Part shown: one piece after another, positions 54,209-63,163 of the stretch
How positions within the stretch are numbered: position 1 is the first letter of the stretch
How the letters are laid out: each line of letters begins with the position of its first letter
Source of the DNA: Streptomyces sclerotialus
Lineage (GTDB): Bacteria; Actinomycetota; Actinomycetes; Streptomycetales; Streptomycetaceae
Direction: 5' to 3'
Length of the DNA stretch: 64,000 nt
Assembly (NCBI GenBank): GCA_000719105.1
Contig: JODX01000013.1
Coordinates: 1 to 64,000 of the forward strand
Translations under genes and position numbers: made by a program
The notes under the pieces: generated by a model
Database searches by the model: none
Seen by the model: the letters and a program-made list of their open reading frames with translations, nothing else
What the model was told of the DNA's origin: nothing

Positions 54209-55864
54209 ATGTCCGGGACGAGCACGGCCGCCGCGCGGTGCCGCCGGGAGGCCGGGCCCGGTGCCAGGCGCTGGCTCGTCCTCGTCGTCCTCTGCGCCAG
54301 CCTGCTGCTCGTCGCCGTCGACGCGACCGTCCTGCACGTGGCGGTGCCCGCCGTCACCGAGGACCTCGGGCCCAGCGCCATCGAACTGCTCTGGATCGTC
54401 GACGCCTACCCGCTCGTCTGCGCCTCGCTGCTGATCCTCTTCGGCACCCTGGGCGACCGGGTGGGCCGTCGGCGGATCCTGCTCCTCGGCTACGGCCTGT
54501 TCGGCATCGCCTCCGGGCTCGCGGCCTGCGCGGACGACCCGGGCGTACTGATCGCGGCCCGTGCGCTGCTCGGCGTCGGCGGTGCCATGATCATGCCCGC
54601 GACGCTGTCGATCCTGCGACAGGTCTTCCCCGACCGGCGCGAACGCGCCCTCGCGATCGGCATCTGGAGCGCCGTCGCCGCGGTCGGCGCCGCGGTCGGC
54701 CCGCTGCTCGGCGGCTTCCTCCTCGAGCACTTCTGGTGGGGCTCGGTCTTCCTCGTCAACATTCCGCTGATGCTGGTCAGCCTGCCCGTCGGACGGTGGC
54801 TGCTGCCCGAGTCGACCGGCGAGCGGGACGGCCCCTGGGACGTGGCCGGGGCACTGATGGCCGCCGCCGGGCTGTTCGGTGCGGTGCTGGGCGTGAAGCG
54901 GCTCGGGGGCGGCACGTCGCCGCTGGACCCCTGGACGGCGGGACCCCTCCTGCTGGGCGGCGCGCTGCTGTTCGCCTTCGTCCGGCGGCAGCGGCGGCGC
55001 AAGCACCCGCTGGTGGACCTCGGGATGTTCGGGCGGCCCGCGTTCAGCACCTCCGTCGGGTGCATCGTGCTGGCGATGCTCGCCCTGGTCGGCCTGGAGC
55101 TGATCGCGGCGCAGTACCTCCAGCTCGTCCTCGGGCTGTCCCCGCTGCAGACGGGTATGCGACTGCTGCCGTTGACCGTCGCGGCCATGACGGCCGGCCT
55201 GGTGGGCGCGCACCTGCTGCGCCGCTTCGGGCCGCGCCGCATGGTGTCGCTGGGCTTCTGCCTGACCGCGGGCGCGGTCGTGCTGCTGACGGCGATGGGC
55301 CACCACGACCGGCCGTTCCTGCTGCTCACCGGCTTCGTCCTGCTCGGATTCGGCCTGGAGACGACGCTCTTCGGGGCGTACGAGTCGATGCTCAGCGAGG
55401 CGCCCGCGGACCGCGCGGGCGGGGCGGCCGCGATCGGCGAGACCTCGTACCAGCTCGGCGCGGGGATCGGCATCGCGCTGCTGGGCAGCGTGATGAACGC
55501 CGCCTATGCACCGGGCCTGGCGTCGGTGCCCGGTGTTCCCGCGTCGGCCTCGGCGGCGGCCGGGCACTCGCTGGGCGAGGCGTACGAGGTGGCCGGGCGG
55601 CTCGGCGGCGCCTCCGGCGAGGCCCTGCGGCAGGCCGCGCGCGACTGCTTCGTGCACGGTCTGCACGTCACGCTGCTCGTCAGTGCGGGGCTGCTGCTGG
55701 CCGGCGCGGCGATGGCGCTGCGGCTGCCGCGGAGCATGGAGTCCGCCGAGCCCGCGGAGCCGTCCGCGGCGGTCCCGGCCGGGGCGGGCGCCGTACCGCC
55801 GGCCGCCGACGGCCGGGTCGACGTGCCCGCGCCCCGGGAGGCGACCGCCGAGGTGCGCGCCTGA
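54209..55864 (+). CDS. MFS multidrug exporter, DHA2 family (14 TMS)
   Basis: 551 aa from ATG, with GGGAGGT at 54196-54202. The first helix carries LLLVAVDATVLHVAVPAV (~33), typical of DHA2 antiporters. Loop 2-3 motif A is FGTLGDRVGRRRILLLGYG (~78), and motif C is WSAVAAVGAAVGPLLGG (~153). About 14 transmembrane segments cover residues 20-510; the last 45 residues are Pro/Ala-rich. It is a proton-coupled exporter for drugs or antibiotics. No TetR gene is next to it. Confidence 0.92.
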   Translation: MSGTSTAAARCRREAGPGARRWLVLVVLCASLLLVAVDATVLHVAVPAVTEDLGPSAIELLWIVDAYPLVCASLLILFGTLGDRVGRRRILLLGYGLFGIASGLAACADDPGVLIAARALLGVGGAMIMPATLSILRQVFPDRRERALAIGIWSAVAAVGAAVGPLLGGFLLEHFWWGSVFLVNIPLMLVSLPVGRWLLPESTGERDGPWDVAGALMAAAGLFGAVLGVKRLGGGTSPLDPWTAGPLLLGGALLFAFVRRQRRRKHPLVDLGMFGRPAFSTSVGCIVLAMLALVGLELIAAQYLQLVLGLSPLQTGMRLLPLTVAAMTAGLVGAHLLRRFGPRRMVSLGFCLTAGAVVLLTAMGHHDRPFLLLTGFVLLGFGLETTLFGAYESMLSEAPADRAGGAAAIGETSYQLGAGIGIALLGSVMNAAYAPGLASVPGVPASASAAAGHSLGEAYEVAGRLGGASGEALRQAARDCFVHGLHVTLLVSAGLLLAGAAMALRLPRSMESAEPAEPSAAVPAGAGAVPPAADGRVDVPAPREATAEVRA

Positions 55865-55914
55865 ACCCCCTGGACGTGCGGAAAACTGCGTCGTAACGTC
55901 GGCGTCGACCCGTG

Positions 55915-55929
55915 ACTAGCGCTGCTAGT
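55915..55929. promoter_or_regulatory. Palindromic operator ACTAGC-GCT-GCTAGT
   Basis: Perfect 6-bp inverted repeat with a 3-base spacer, centred 42 bases before the ATG of the acyl-CoA dehydrogenase. A tight palindrome of this kind is typical of TetR-family repressor sites controlling acyl-CoA metabolism. The AGTTTTCAGTG that follows may hold the -10 region. The regulator is not encoded nearby. Confidence 0.6.
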
Positions 55930-55963
55930 TTTCAGTGTGCCCGGAGTGCCCGGAGGCTGCCCC

Positions 55964-57154
55964 ATGACCGCGTCCCCGAAGCTGCCGCCCTTCGACCCCG
56001 CCGATCCGCTCGGCCTCGACGACCTGCTGGACGCGGAGGACCTCGCGATCCGGGACACCGTGCGCGGCTGGGCCGCCCGGCGGGTGCTGCCGAACGTCGC
56101 CGAGTGGTACGAGAAGGGCGAGCTGCCCGAGATCCGTGAACTGGCCCGGGAGCTCGGCGGGATCGGCGCCCTCGGGATGTCCCTGAGCGGCTACGGCTGC
56201 GCGGGCGCCACCGCCGTGCAGTACGGGCTGGCCTGCCTGGAGCTGGAGGCCGCCGACTCGGGCATCCGCTCGCTCGTCTCCGTGCAGGGCTCCCTCGCCA
56301 TGTACGCGATCCACCGCTTCGGCAGCGAGGAGCAGAAGCGGGAATGGCTGCCGCGCATGGCCGCCGGCGAGGTCATCGGCTGCTTCGGGCTGACCGAACC
56401 GGACCACGGCTCCGACCCCGCGTCGATGCGCACGTACGCCAAGCGCGAGGGCGCGGACTGGGTGCTCACCGGACGGAAGATGTGGATCACCAACGGCTCC
56501 GTCGCCGGCGTGGCCGTCGTGTGGGCGCACACCGACGAGGGGATCCGCGGCTTCGTCGTGCCGACCGACACCCCCGGTTTCTCCGCGCCCGAGATCAGGC
56601 ACAAGTGGTCCCTGCGCGCGTCCGTCACGAGCGAGCTGGTCATGGACGACGTACGGCTGCCCGCCGGCGCCGTACTGCCGGCGGTCACCGGGCTCAAGGG
56701 CCCGCTCAGCTGTCTGTCCCACGCGCGCTACGGCATCGTGTGGGGAGCCATGGGGGCGGCGCGGACCTGTTTCGAGACCGCGGTCGACTACGCGAAGTCG
56801 AGGGAACAGTTCGGCAGGCCCATCGGCGGCTTCCAGCTCACCCAGGCCAAGCTCGCCGACATGGCGGTGGAGCTGCACAAGGGGATCCTGCTCGCCCACC
56901 ATCTGGGGCGGCGGATGGACGCGGGACGGCTCCGTCCCGAACAGGTCAGCTTCGGCAAGCTGAACAACGTGCGCGAGGCGATCGAGATCTGCCGTACCGC
57001 CCGGACCGTCCTGGGGGCCAACGGGATCTCCCTGGAGTACCCCGTCATGCGGCACGCCACGAACCTGGAGTCCGTGCTCACCTACGAGGGCACCGTCGAG
57101 ATGCACCAGCTCGTGCTGGGCAAGGCGCTCACCGGTCTCGACGCCTTCCGGTGA
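55964..57154 (+). CDS. Acyl-CoA dehydrogenase, glutaryl-CoA dehydrogenase-like
   Basis: 396 aa from ATG, with GGAGG at 55952-55956. FAD contact regions are CFGLTEPDHGSDPASM (~141) and KMWITNGSVAGVAVVW (~171). The catalytic base lies in SVLTYEGTVEMHQLVLGKAL (~369), where the YEGT Glu matches glutaryl-CoA dehydrogenases. The N-terminus (DPADPLGLDDLLDAEDLAIR) also fits. It oxidises, and in the glutaryl-CoA case decarboxylates, short acyl-CoA esters from lysine or tryptophan breakdown. It is probably repressed through the palindrome upstream. Confidence 0.92.
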   Translation: MTASPKLPPFDPADPLGLDDLLDAEDLAIRDTVRGWAARRVLPNVAEWYEKGELPEIRELARELGGIGALGMSLSGYGCAGATAVQYGLACLELEAADSGIRSLVSVQGSLAMYAIHRFGSEEQKREWLPRMAAGEVIGCFGLTEPDHGSDPASMRTYAKREGADWVLTGRKMWITNGSVAGVAVVWAHTDEGIRGFVVPTDTPGFSAPEIRHKWSLRASVTSELVMDDVRLPAGAVLPAVTGLKGPLSCLSHARYGIVWGAMGAARTCFETAVDYAKSREQFGRPIGGFQLTQAKLADMAVELHKGILLAHHLGRRMDAGRLRPEQVSFGKLNNVREAIEICRTARTVLGANGISLEYPVMRHATNLESVLTYEGTVEMHQLVLGKALTGLDAFR

Positions 57155-57212
57155 TCCCCGGGCCGGGGGAAACCCGAGGGGAGCAGCGGGCGGGGCGCGC
57201 ATGCCGCCCCGC

Positions 57213-57653
57213 TCAGCTCTGGTTGAAGAAACCGTCCGTCCCACGGCTCGCCGCCTGGCCGCTGACGATCTCCGTGTCGGCGGGGGTCAGCAGGAACACC
57301 CGGCTGGAGACCCGCTCGATGGAGCCGCGCAGCCCGAAGATCAGGCCGGCCGCGAAGTCGACGACGCGCTTGGCGTCGCCGGCCTCCATGTTCGTGAGGT
57401 TCATGATGACGGGGACCCCGTCGCGGAAGAGCTCGCCGATGTGCCGGGCGTCCCGGAAGCTGTCCGGGGCGACCGTGCCGATCCGGCGGCCCTTCTCCTG
57501 CGCCGATTCGGACGCGACCTTCACCCGCGGGTCGGTGACCCAGGCATCGCCGGACTCCTGCTGCCCCTCGGCGTAGTCGTCGTCGTAGTATCGCTCGTCA
57601 TCGTTGTCGTCGACGAGGCCAAGCCAGGCACTCGCTTTGCGCACCGATCCCAT
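57213..57653 (-). CDS. SepF-like cell division protein
   Basis: 146 aa. It starts [20 protein letters not shown], an N-terminal amphipathic helix that could bind membrane, followed by an acidic linker. The SepF core (~62-140) contains [40 protein letters not shown] and [20 protein letters not shown]. SepF proteins tether FtsZ. Streptomyces has a main sepF near ftsZ and extra SepF-like genes; this position matches one of those paralogues (sflA, as I recall). It is convergent with the acyl-CoA dehydrogenase gene. Confidence 0.88.
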   Translation of the reverse strand: MGSVRKASAWLGLVDDNDDERYYDDDYAEGQQESGDAWVTDPRVKVASESAQEKGRRIGTVAPDSFRDARHIGELFRDGVPVIMNLTNMEAGDAKRVVDFAAGLIFGLRGSIERVSSRVFLLTPADTEIVSGQAASRGTDGFFNQS

Positions 57654-58073
57654 GGACGCCTCCTCTCACAGCGGTCATTTCTGCTTTCCGCATCCCTATG
57701 GTCGTCCATGATGCGGATGGCGCGCCAAGTGGATAGACGCCGCGCGGGGGTTTCGTGACGGTACTGGTGCAGAGCGGATCCGTACAGAGCCCGTGTGCCC
57801 CAAGGCCTCTGTGGTACACGGCTGCTGACTGTGAGTGAAATAATATTTCTCGCGGCGGACGGGTGATCACCGGTGCGTCCGGGTGAAGGACAGGCGCTCG
57901 TTACGATGCGACCGAAGATCGCACCGGTCACGGGCGAGCGTCGTATTCGGAATCGTCAGGCCGTGCAGCCATCGTCTCGGCGACGGGCTGCGGGGGCTGC
58001 CGGTCTCGGTACTGACGGAAGATCAGGCCGACCGGGAACGGGCCGGCGGGTGGCGGCGCACCGCCGGGCCCTG

Positions 58074-58120
58074 CCCTTCCCCGAGTTCTCGGCTGGCTCG
58101 AACAGGGGAGACCCCCATCG
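58074..58120. repeat. 47-bp Streptomyces repeat, degenerate copy 1 in the DUF5685 pseudogene
   Basis: Reads CCCTTCCCCGAGTTCTCGGC and continues to ACCCCCATCG. It aligns with the copy at 58621-58668 in the same orientation with about eight differences, so it is the oldest of the three. It separates the TAGPC and LRTAS coding blocks and changes frame. Confidence 0.8.
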
Positions 58121-58222
58121 CGGACTGCGCACCGCCTCGGTCGCCCGCGGCGAGGGCGCGCGGCTCGCCGCCGCGGTCTCCCTGGTGCTCGCCTCGGCCA
58201 AGGTCCGCGACCACCTGGCGGA

Positions 58223-58270
58223 CGATGGGGGTCCCCCCTGCTCGAGCGAAGCCGAGAGCTTGGGGGAGGG
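58223..58270. repeat. 47-bp Streptomyces repeat, copy 2 in the DUF5685 pseudogene
   Basis: Runs from CGATGGGGGTCCCCCCTGCT to AGAGCTTGGGGGAGGG, in opposite orientation to copies 1 and 3. It is almost the exact complement of copy 3. The insertion shifts frame between the DHLADDG block and RGPLRLA. Confidence 0.9.
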
Positions 58271-58620
58271 ATCACGGCCCGCGGGCCGCTGCGGCTCGCC
58301 GCGCGTCGGGTTGCCGAGAGCTGGGACCGCGCCGGCGCCCGTACCGGAACGGACCTGGGCTTCGACACGGCCGTCCTGGTCGACGCCGTGGACCGGCAGG
58401 TCGGGATCGAGACACTGGCCGGGCCTGGAACGCCGATCCTGACGGTCACCGAGCCGACCGAGACGGCGACCGCCGCGGCCTTCGCGCACACCGCGGTGCT
58501 GGCCGGACGGCCCGGCAACGCCGAGCCGCTCGCCGAGGCGGGCCGTCTCTTCGGACGGCTCGCCCATCTGCTGGACGCGGTGGAGGACCGCGCGGCCGAC
58601 GCCGCGTCAGGTGCGTGGAA

Positions 58621-58668
58621 CCCTCCCCCAAGCTCTCGGCTTCGCTCGAGCAGGGGGTACCCCCATCG
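58621..58668. repeat. 47-bp Streptomyces repeat, copy 3 in the DUF5685 pseudogene
   Basis: Runs from CCCTCCCCCAAGCTCTCGGC to GGTACCCCCATCG. The ends are complementary (CCCCC and GGGGG), so the element can fold. The insertion follows the SGAWNP codons and shifts frame before TSLTEV. Confidence 0.9.
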
Positions 58669-59136
58669 GCGACCGGTACGTCCCTGACCGAGGTCCGGCG
58701 GCTAGCCGAGGACGCGCTGCACGGGATATGGCTCGCCCTGCGCGAGGCCGAGTTCGCCGACAGCCGGCTCGCGCATGTGCTGCTCGTGCACGAGCTGCGG
58801 AGGTCGGTGGACCGCGCGTTCGGGACGGTGCCGACGTGCTCGGCGCACCGGCTGGGCGGGCCGTACGGGCGGCAGCAGCACCCCGCCGGACCCCACGGGC
58901 CGTACGGAGCACCGCAGTAGGGAGGCGTCGGGACGAACCCGCACCCGGGTGGTGGAGGTTCGGGCCGACGTGGCTTCTGGGCCGGCTGCGGGATGTTCTG
59001 GCTCCTGTGCTGCACCTGCAAGCTGTGCTGCGCGGAGGAGTACGAGGGTCCGTGGTCCCGGAAGAAGCGCGAGGGCTGCTGCCGTGACTGTGACTGCTGC
59101 GACTGCAATTGCTGCTGCCCCTGCGACGGGTGCTGA

Positions 59137-59489
59137 GGGGAAGGTGCGCGTGTGAAGGCGTGGGTGTGAGCCGGTCCCTGTGCTCAGGGCAGGCAGCAGG
59201 CAGGGGGTCGGCTCAACAGGACGACGACCACACTCGACCGAAGTCGATGTGGGAGCGCGTGACCAGCCACTGCTGCGGATGCATGGGCCAAGTTGAACAG
59301 GCATCCGGTTCCGCGTCAACTCGCTTGAGACGTACGGCTCACAGTATGGACAGCCTTGACAGCGCGGGGAAACGCCCCCGTACTCTCGATGGACGGCCGT
59401 GCTGAGGGGCTCGGCCGTACGGCGCCCGCCGGCGCCCGTCGTGTGAAGGCGACGACCGTGTTCCGACTGTCGCGCCACGGAGCCTTCGC
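59137..59489. other. Intergenic region before the amino-acid transport operon
   Basis: About 350 bases. The segment 59255-59365 is AT-richer, with TTGAACAGGC (59293-59302) and CTTGAGACG (59323-59331), which may mark promoter elements. A GC hairpin, CGGGGAAACGCCCCCG (59365-59380), follows. The rest is the presumed 5' leader of the operon. No riboswitch class was recognised. Confidence 0.4.
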
Positions 59490-59573
59490 ATGCCTCCCAT
59501 GTCCCTCCCGTCTTCCGCCGCTTCCGGCACCCCCGACCCCGCGACTCCGCCCGTCCCGGAGCGCACCCGATGA
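59490..59573 (+). CDS. Short leader ORF coupled to the FAD/NAD(P)-binding gene
   Basis: A 27-codon frame, MPPMSLPSSAASGTPDPATP to ERTR, ends with TGA overlapping the ATG of the next gene (ATGA at 59570-59573). It is rich in Ser, Pro and Thr, with two Met codons near the start. The position and coupled stop fit a translated leader peptide that regulates the downstream transport operon. No strong Shine-Dalgarno precedes it (GGAGCC at 59479-59484 is fair), so it could be chance. Confidence 0.4.
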   Translation: MPPMSLPSSAASGTPDPATPPVPERTR

Positions 59574-61360
59574 GCGCCTCCACCGCCGGGCGGCCGTCCC
59601 TGGTGATCGTGGGCGCCGGACCGCGCGGCACCGGTGTGCTGGAGCGGATCGCCGCCAACGCGCCCGAGCTGTACGGCGGCACCGAGCTCGACGTGCACCT
59701 CGTGGACCCGTACCCGCCGGGCGGCGGCCGCATCTGGCGGCAGGAGCAGTCGCCGCTGCTGTGGATGAACTCCCAGGCGCAGGACGTCACCATGTTCACC
59801 GACGAGACGGTGGACATGGCCGGCCCCGTGCGGCCCGGACCCACCCTGCACGAGTGGGCGGCCGTCGACGGCCGCTCCTTCAGTGACCGCCGGCTGCTCG
59901 GCTCCTACCTGAGCTGGGTGTACGAGCGGACGGTCGCCGCCCTGCCGCCCGGCATCCGCGTCCACCGCCACGCCCGGCGCGCCCTCGGTGTCGGCGGGCC
60001 GCGCGAAGGGCGGCAGCAGGTGTGGCTGGAGGGCCGCCCCCGGCCCCTGCTCGCCGACCTGGTGGTGCTCACGCTCGGCCACCTCGACGCCGAACCCGAC
60101 GACGAGCAGCGGGAGCTGGCCGCGTACGCCCGTGAGCACGGGCTCGTCCATCTGCCGCCGGACTTCACCGCCGACAGCGACCTCACCGCGCCGGCGCCGG
60201 GGGAGCCCGTCCTCGTGCGCGGTTTCGGGCTCGCCTTCGTGGATCTGATGGTGTTGCTGACCGAGGGGCGCGGCGGACGCTACGAGGACGACGGGCGCGG
60301 CGGCCTGACGTACGTGCCCTCCGGACGGGAGCCCGTGCTGTACGTCGGGTCCCGGCGCGGCGTCCCCTACCACTCCAAGATCGGCTACGACTGGGAGGGT
60401 GAACGGCCGCCGCTGCCGCGCTTCCTCGGGCCCGCCGAGATCGACGCCCTGCTCGCCCGGCCGGACGGCTTCGACTTCCGGCGGGACGTCTGGCCGCTGG
60501 TCGAGAAGGAGCTCGGGTTCGCGCACTACCACCGGCTCTTCACGGCCCACCCCGAGCGCACGACCCTGGCGTGGACGGAGTTCGAGAAGCGGTACGCGGC
60601 CGCCGGGGACGCCGCCGAGGTGACGGCGCTCGTCGCGGACGCCGTGCCCGACCCGGCCGACCGCCTCGACCTCGCGGCGCTGGACCGCCCGCTGGACGGC
60701 ATCACCTACGGGTCGTACGGCGAACTCCAGGACGAGCTGCGGGCGTACATCGAGGACGACCTGATGCGGCGGCACAACCCGTTGCGCAGCCAGGACAGCG
60801 CCGTCTTCCTCGCGCTGCTGTCCGTCTACGGGCAGCTGGTGCGGCTCGGGGACATCGGGTCCTGGTGGCACGGGTTCTTCAGCTATCTCGCGTCCGGGCC
60901 GCCCGGGCCCCGGCTGCGGCAGATGCTCGCGCTGTCCCGGGCGGGCGTGCTGCGCTTCCTCGGCGCGGGGATGCGCGTCGAGGCGGCCGACGGGGTGTTC
61001 CGGGCACGCAGCGACAGCGTGCCGTGGTCGTTCGTGGAGGCCCGCGCACTGGTCGAGGCGCGGCTGCCGGAGCCCACGGCCGAGCGCACCCGGGACGCGC
61101 TGCTGCGCGGACTGCACGCCGACGGGGCCGGCGTCACCGCCGAGGGCCTCCTTGCAGTGGACCCCGCCGACGGACGGGTGCTCGACCGCTCCGGCCGCCC
61201 GCACCCGCGGCGCTTCGCGCTCGGGCCGCACACCGACGCCCGGGGCTCGGGCGCCTTCACCCGGCCGCGCACCGGCGGCCCGGCGTTCCGGCAGAACGAC
61301 GCGACGGCACGGGCCGCGCTCGCCTTCCTCGGTGCCCTTTCCTGTCGCACCGCCGCCTGA
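59570..61360 (+). CDS. FAD/NAD(P)-binding protein in an amino-acid transport operon
   Basis: 596 aa from ATG. An N-terminal dinucleotide fold, SLVIVGAGPRGTGVLERIAA (~9-28), is followed by LVDPYPPGGGRIWRQEQSPL and WMNSQAQDVTMF (~48-78). A mid-domain has PVLVRGFGLAFVDLMVLLTE (~213), and GVPYHSKIGYDWEGE follows. The C-terminal block RPRTGGPAFRQNDATARAAL (~563) is a conserved end motif of this FAD-NAD(P)-binding family. Related proteins occur beside ABC importers and are thought to be oxidoreductases or N-hydroxylase-like enzymes. The substrate is unknown; context suggests an imported amino acid or derivative. Confidence 0.86.
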   Translation: MSASTAGRPSLVIVGAGPRGTGVLERIAANAPELYGGTELDVHLVDPYPPGGGRIWRQEQSPLLWMNSQAQDVTMFTDETVDMAGPVRPGPTLHEWAAVDGRSFSDRRLLGSYLSWVYERTVAALPPGIRVHRHARRALGVGGPREGRQQVWLEGRPRPLLADLVVLTLGHLDAEPDDEQRELAAYAREHGLVHLPPDFTADSDLTAPAPGEPVLVRGFGLAFVDLMVLLTEGRGGRYEDDGRGGLTYVPSGREPVLYVGSRRGVPYHSKIGYDWEGERPPLPRFLGPAEIDALLARPDGFDFRRDVWPLVEKELGFAHYHRLFTAHPERTTLAWTEFEKRYAAAGDAAEVTALVADAVPDPADRLDLAALDRPLDGITYGSYGELQDELRAYIEDDLMRRHNPLRSQDSAVFLALLSVYGQLVRLGDIGSWWHGFFSYLASGPPGPRLRQMLALSRAGVLRFLGAGMRVEAADGVFRARSDSVPWSFVEARALVEARLPEPTAERTRDALLRGLHADGAGVTAEGLLAVDPADGRVLDRSGRPHPRRFALGPHTDARGSGAFTRPRTGGPAFRQNDATARAALAFLGALSCRTAA

Positions 61361-61438
61361 CCGGCTTCCCTTCCCCCCGCGGCACGCCGTCTCCGGCATG
61401 CCGCCCCCGAGGCATCCGTTCGTCTGCGAGGAACCCTC

Positions 61439-62320
61439 ATGTCCCTGACCAGTGATCCACCCGTCGCCAAACCGGCCCCGCCGCCCGAGGACCTCGGCGC
61501 GCTGAAGGTCGTTCCCGTCCGCCACCCCTGGCGCTGGGCCGCCGTGGCCGGGACGGCCGTGCTGCTCACCCAGTTCGTCCACGGCCTCGCCACCAATCCC
61601 GGCTGGGAGTGGGAGGTGTTCGCCGAGTTCTTCACGGCGGACGTGATCCTCAAGGCGGTCTGGATCACCCTCCAGCTCACCTTCCACGGCACCGCGCTGG
61701 GCTTCGCGCTCGGCATCGTGCTGGCGTTCATGCGGCTGTCGGCCAGCCCGTTCCTGCGGGCCGTGTCCTTCGGGTACGTGTGGGCGTTCCGTTCGATCCC
61801 GCTGATCGTGCAGCTGCTGTTCTGGTTCAACCTGGCCTACCTCTACAAGGAGGTGCAGTTCGGCATCCCGTTCGGGCCGGGCTTCCTCTCCTTCGACACG
61901 ATGGGGCTGGTCGGCGCGATGAGCGCGGCCGTCCTCGGGCTCGCCCTGCACCAGGCCGCGTACGCCGCGGAGATCGTCCGCGGCGGCGTCCTGGCCGTCG
62001 ACAGCGGTCAGCTCGAGGCGGCCGCCGCGCTCGGCATCCCCCGGCTGCGGCAGATCCGGCGGATCGTGCTGCCCCAGGCCATGCGGTCGATCCTGCCCAA
62101 CGCCGCCAACGAGGTCATCTCGCTGTTCAAGGGCACCTCGATCGTCTCCGTCATGGCCATCGGAGAGCTCTTCTACGAGGTGCAGGTGATCTACGGGCGC
62201 AACGGCCGGGTGGTCCCGCTGCTGATGGTGGCCACCGTCTGGTACATCCTCCTGACCAGCGCGCTCTCCGTCATCCAGTACTACGTGGAACGGCACTTCG
62301 CGAAGGGGACCACCCGATGA
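61439..62320 (+). CDS. Polar amino-acid ABC transporter permease (HisM/GlnP type)
   Basis: 293 aa from ATG, with GAGGA at 61428-61432. Residues 1-35 are cytoplasmic, then about five to six helices. The coupling motif is [20 protein letters not shown] with [10 protein letters not shown] (~197-225), the EAA loop of polar amino-acid permeases, preceded by [20 protein letters not shown]. One permease gene only, so it probably forms a homodimer. It overlaps the ATPase gene by 4 bases (ATGA). Confidence 0.93.
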   Translation: MSLTSDPPVAKPAPPPEDLGALKVVPVRHPWRWAAVAGTAVLLTQFVHGLATNPGWEWEVFAEFFTADVILKAVWITLQLTFHGTALGFALGIVLAFMRLSASPFLRAVSFGYVWAFRSIPLIVQLLFWFNLAYLYKEVQFGIPFGPGFLSFDTMGLVGAMSAAVLGLALHQAAYAAEIVRGGVLAVDSGQLEAAAALGIPRLRQIRRIVLPQAMRSILPNAANEVISLFKGTSIVSVMAIGELFYEVQVIYGRNGRVVPLLMVATVWYILLTSALSVIQYYVERHFAKGTTR

Positions 62321-63108
62321 GCGTCCATGCGGCGAGCGACCGTCCGGCGAGCGCGATGGTCGAGATCCGGTCCGTCCACAAGAGCTTCGGCGCGCTGCAG
62401 GTGCTCAAGGGCGTCGACCTCACGGTGCGCGCCGGCGAGGTCACCGTCGTCCTCGGCCCGTCCGGCTCCGGCAAGTCGACGCTGCTGCGGACCATCAACC
62501 ACCTGGAGAAGGTCGACCGGGGGTGGATCAGCGTCGACGGCTCGCTCATCGGGTACCGGCGCGCCGGCGACAAGCTGTACGAGCTGCGCGAACGCGACAT
62601 CCTCAAGCAGCGCACACAGATCGGCTTCGTCTTCCAGAACTTCAACCTCTTCCCGCACCTGACCGTGCTGGAGAACATCGTCGAGGCCCCGGTCTCCGCA
62701 CTCGGCCGGCCCCGCAAGAACGCCGTCGGGACCGCGCGCGGACTGCTCGCCCGGGTCGGGCTCGCCGACAAGGCCGACGCCTATCCGAGGCAGCTCTCCG
62801 GCGGGCAGCAGCAGCGCGTCGCCATCGCCCGCGCGCTCGCCCTGGAGCCGAAGCTGCTGCTCTTCGACGAGCCCACCTCGGCCCTCGACCCCGAACTGGT
62901 CGGCGAGGTCCTCGATGTGATCAAGGACCTGGCGGAGCAGGGCACCACCATGATCGTCGTCACGCACGAGATCGGTTTCGCCCGCGAGGTCGCCGACACC
63001 GTGGTCTTCATGGACGACGGCCGCATCGTCGAGCAGGGCACCCCCGCCGACGTACTGGACCGGCCGCGCCACGACCGTACGCGCGCCTTCCTCTCCAAGG
63101 TCCTGTGA
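62317..63108 (+). CDS. Polar amino-acid ABC transporter ATP-binding protein
   Basis: 263 aa. Walker A is [20 protein letters not shown] (~48), the Q-loop is [15 protein letters not shown] (~103), the signature is [18 protein letters not shown] (~160), Walker B with D-loop is [19 protein letters not shown] (~182) and the switch is [16 protein letters not shown] (~213). It is a GlnQ/HisP-type ATPase. ATG overlaps the permease stop. It is followed after 55 bases by the binding protein gene. Confidence 0.95.
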   Translation: MSVHAASDRPASAMVEIRSVHKSFGALQVLKGVDLTVRAGEVTVVLGPSGSGKSTLLRTINHLEKVDRGWISVDGSLIGYRRAGDKLYELRERDILKQRTQIGFVFQNFNLFPHLTVLENIVEAPVSALGRPRKNAVGTARGLLARVGLADKADAYPRQLSGGQQQRVAIARALALEPKLLLFDEPTSALDPELVGEVLDVIKDLAEQGTTMIVVTHEIGFAREVADTVVFMDDGRIVEQGTPADVLDRPRHDRTRAFLSKVL

Positions 63109-63163
63109 ACCGCTCAGCCGCTCCGGCCCTTCACGCACCGTTCCGAGCAACAGGAGTACATCC

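Larger units (their letters stand above)
57943..59136 (+). pseudogene. DUF5685-like gene, inactivated by repeat insertions and point changes
   Basis: Fragments in different frames, read in order, rebuild one protein. Frame of 57943: FGIVRPCSHRLGDGLRGLPV and TEDQADRERAGGWRRTAGPC. After repeat 58074-58120, a second frame: LRTASVARGEGARLAAAVSL. After repeat 58223-58270, a third frame: RGPLRLAARRVAESWDRAGA, ending ADAASGAWNP. After repeat 58621-58668, the first frame again: TSLTEVRRLAEDALHGIW. Then an in-frame TAG (58918-58920) precedes the Cys-rich tail FWAGCGMFWLLCCTCKLCCA (to TGA 59134-59136). The usual GTG before FGIV is GTA, and the CGLC-containing stretch I recall from intact homologues is missing. 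The function of the intact family is unknown. Confidence 0.85.

Noticed and set aside
57873..58442. Independent 189-codon gene at the pseudogene locus
   Set aside because: Only its middle part reads as protein-like; the ends are repeat-derived. It is better explained as one frame of a single broken gene.
59339..62296. 985-codon open frame on the minus strand opposite the FAD-enzyme and permease genes
   Set aside because: Same reason: no recognisable motif, while the plus strand has clear domains and Shine-Dalgarno sites.
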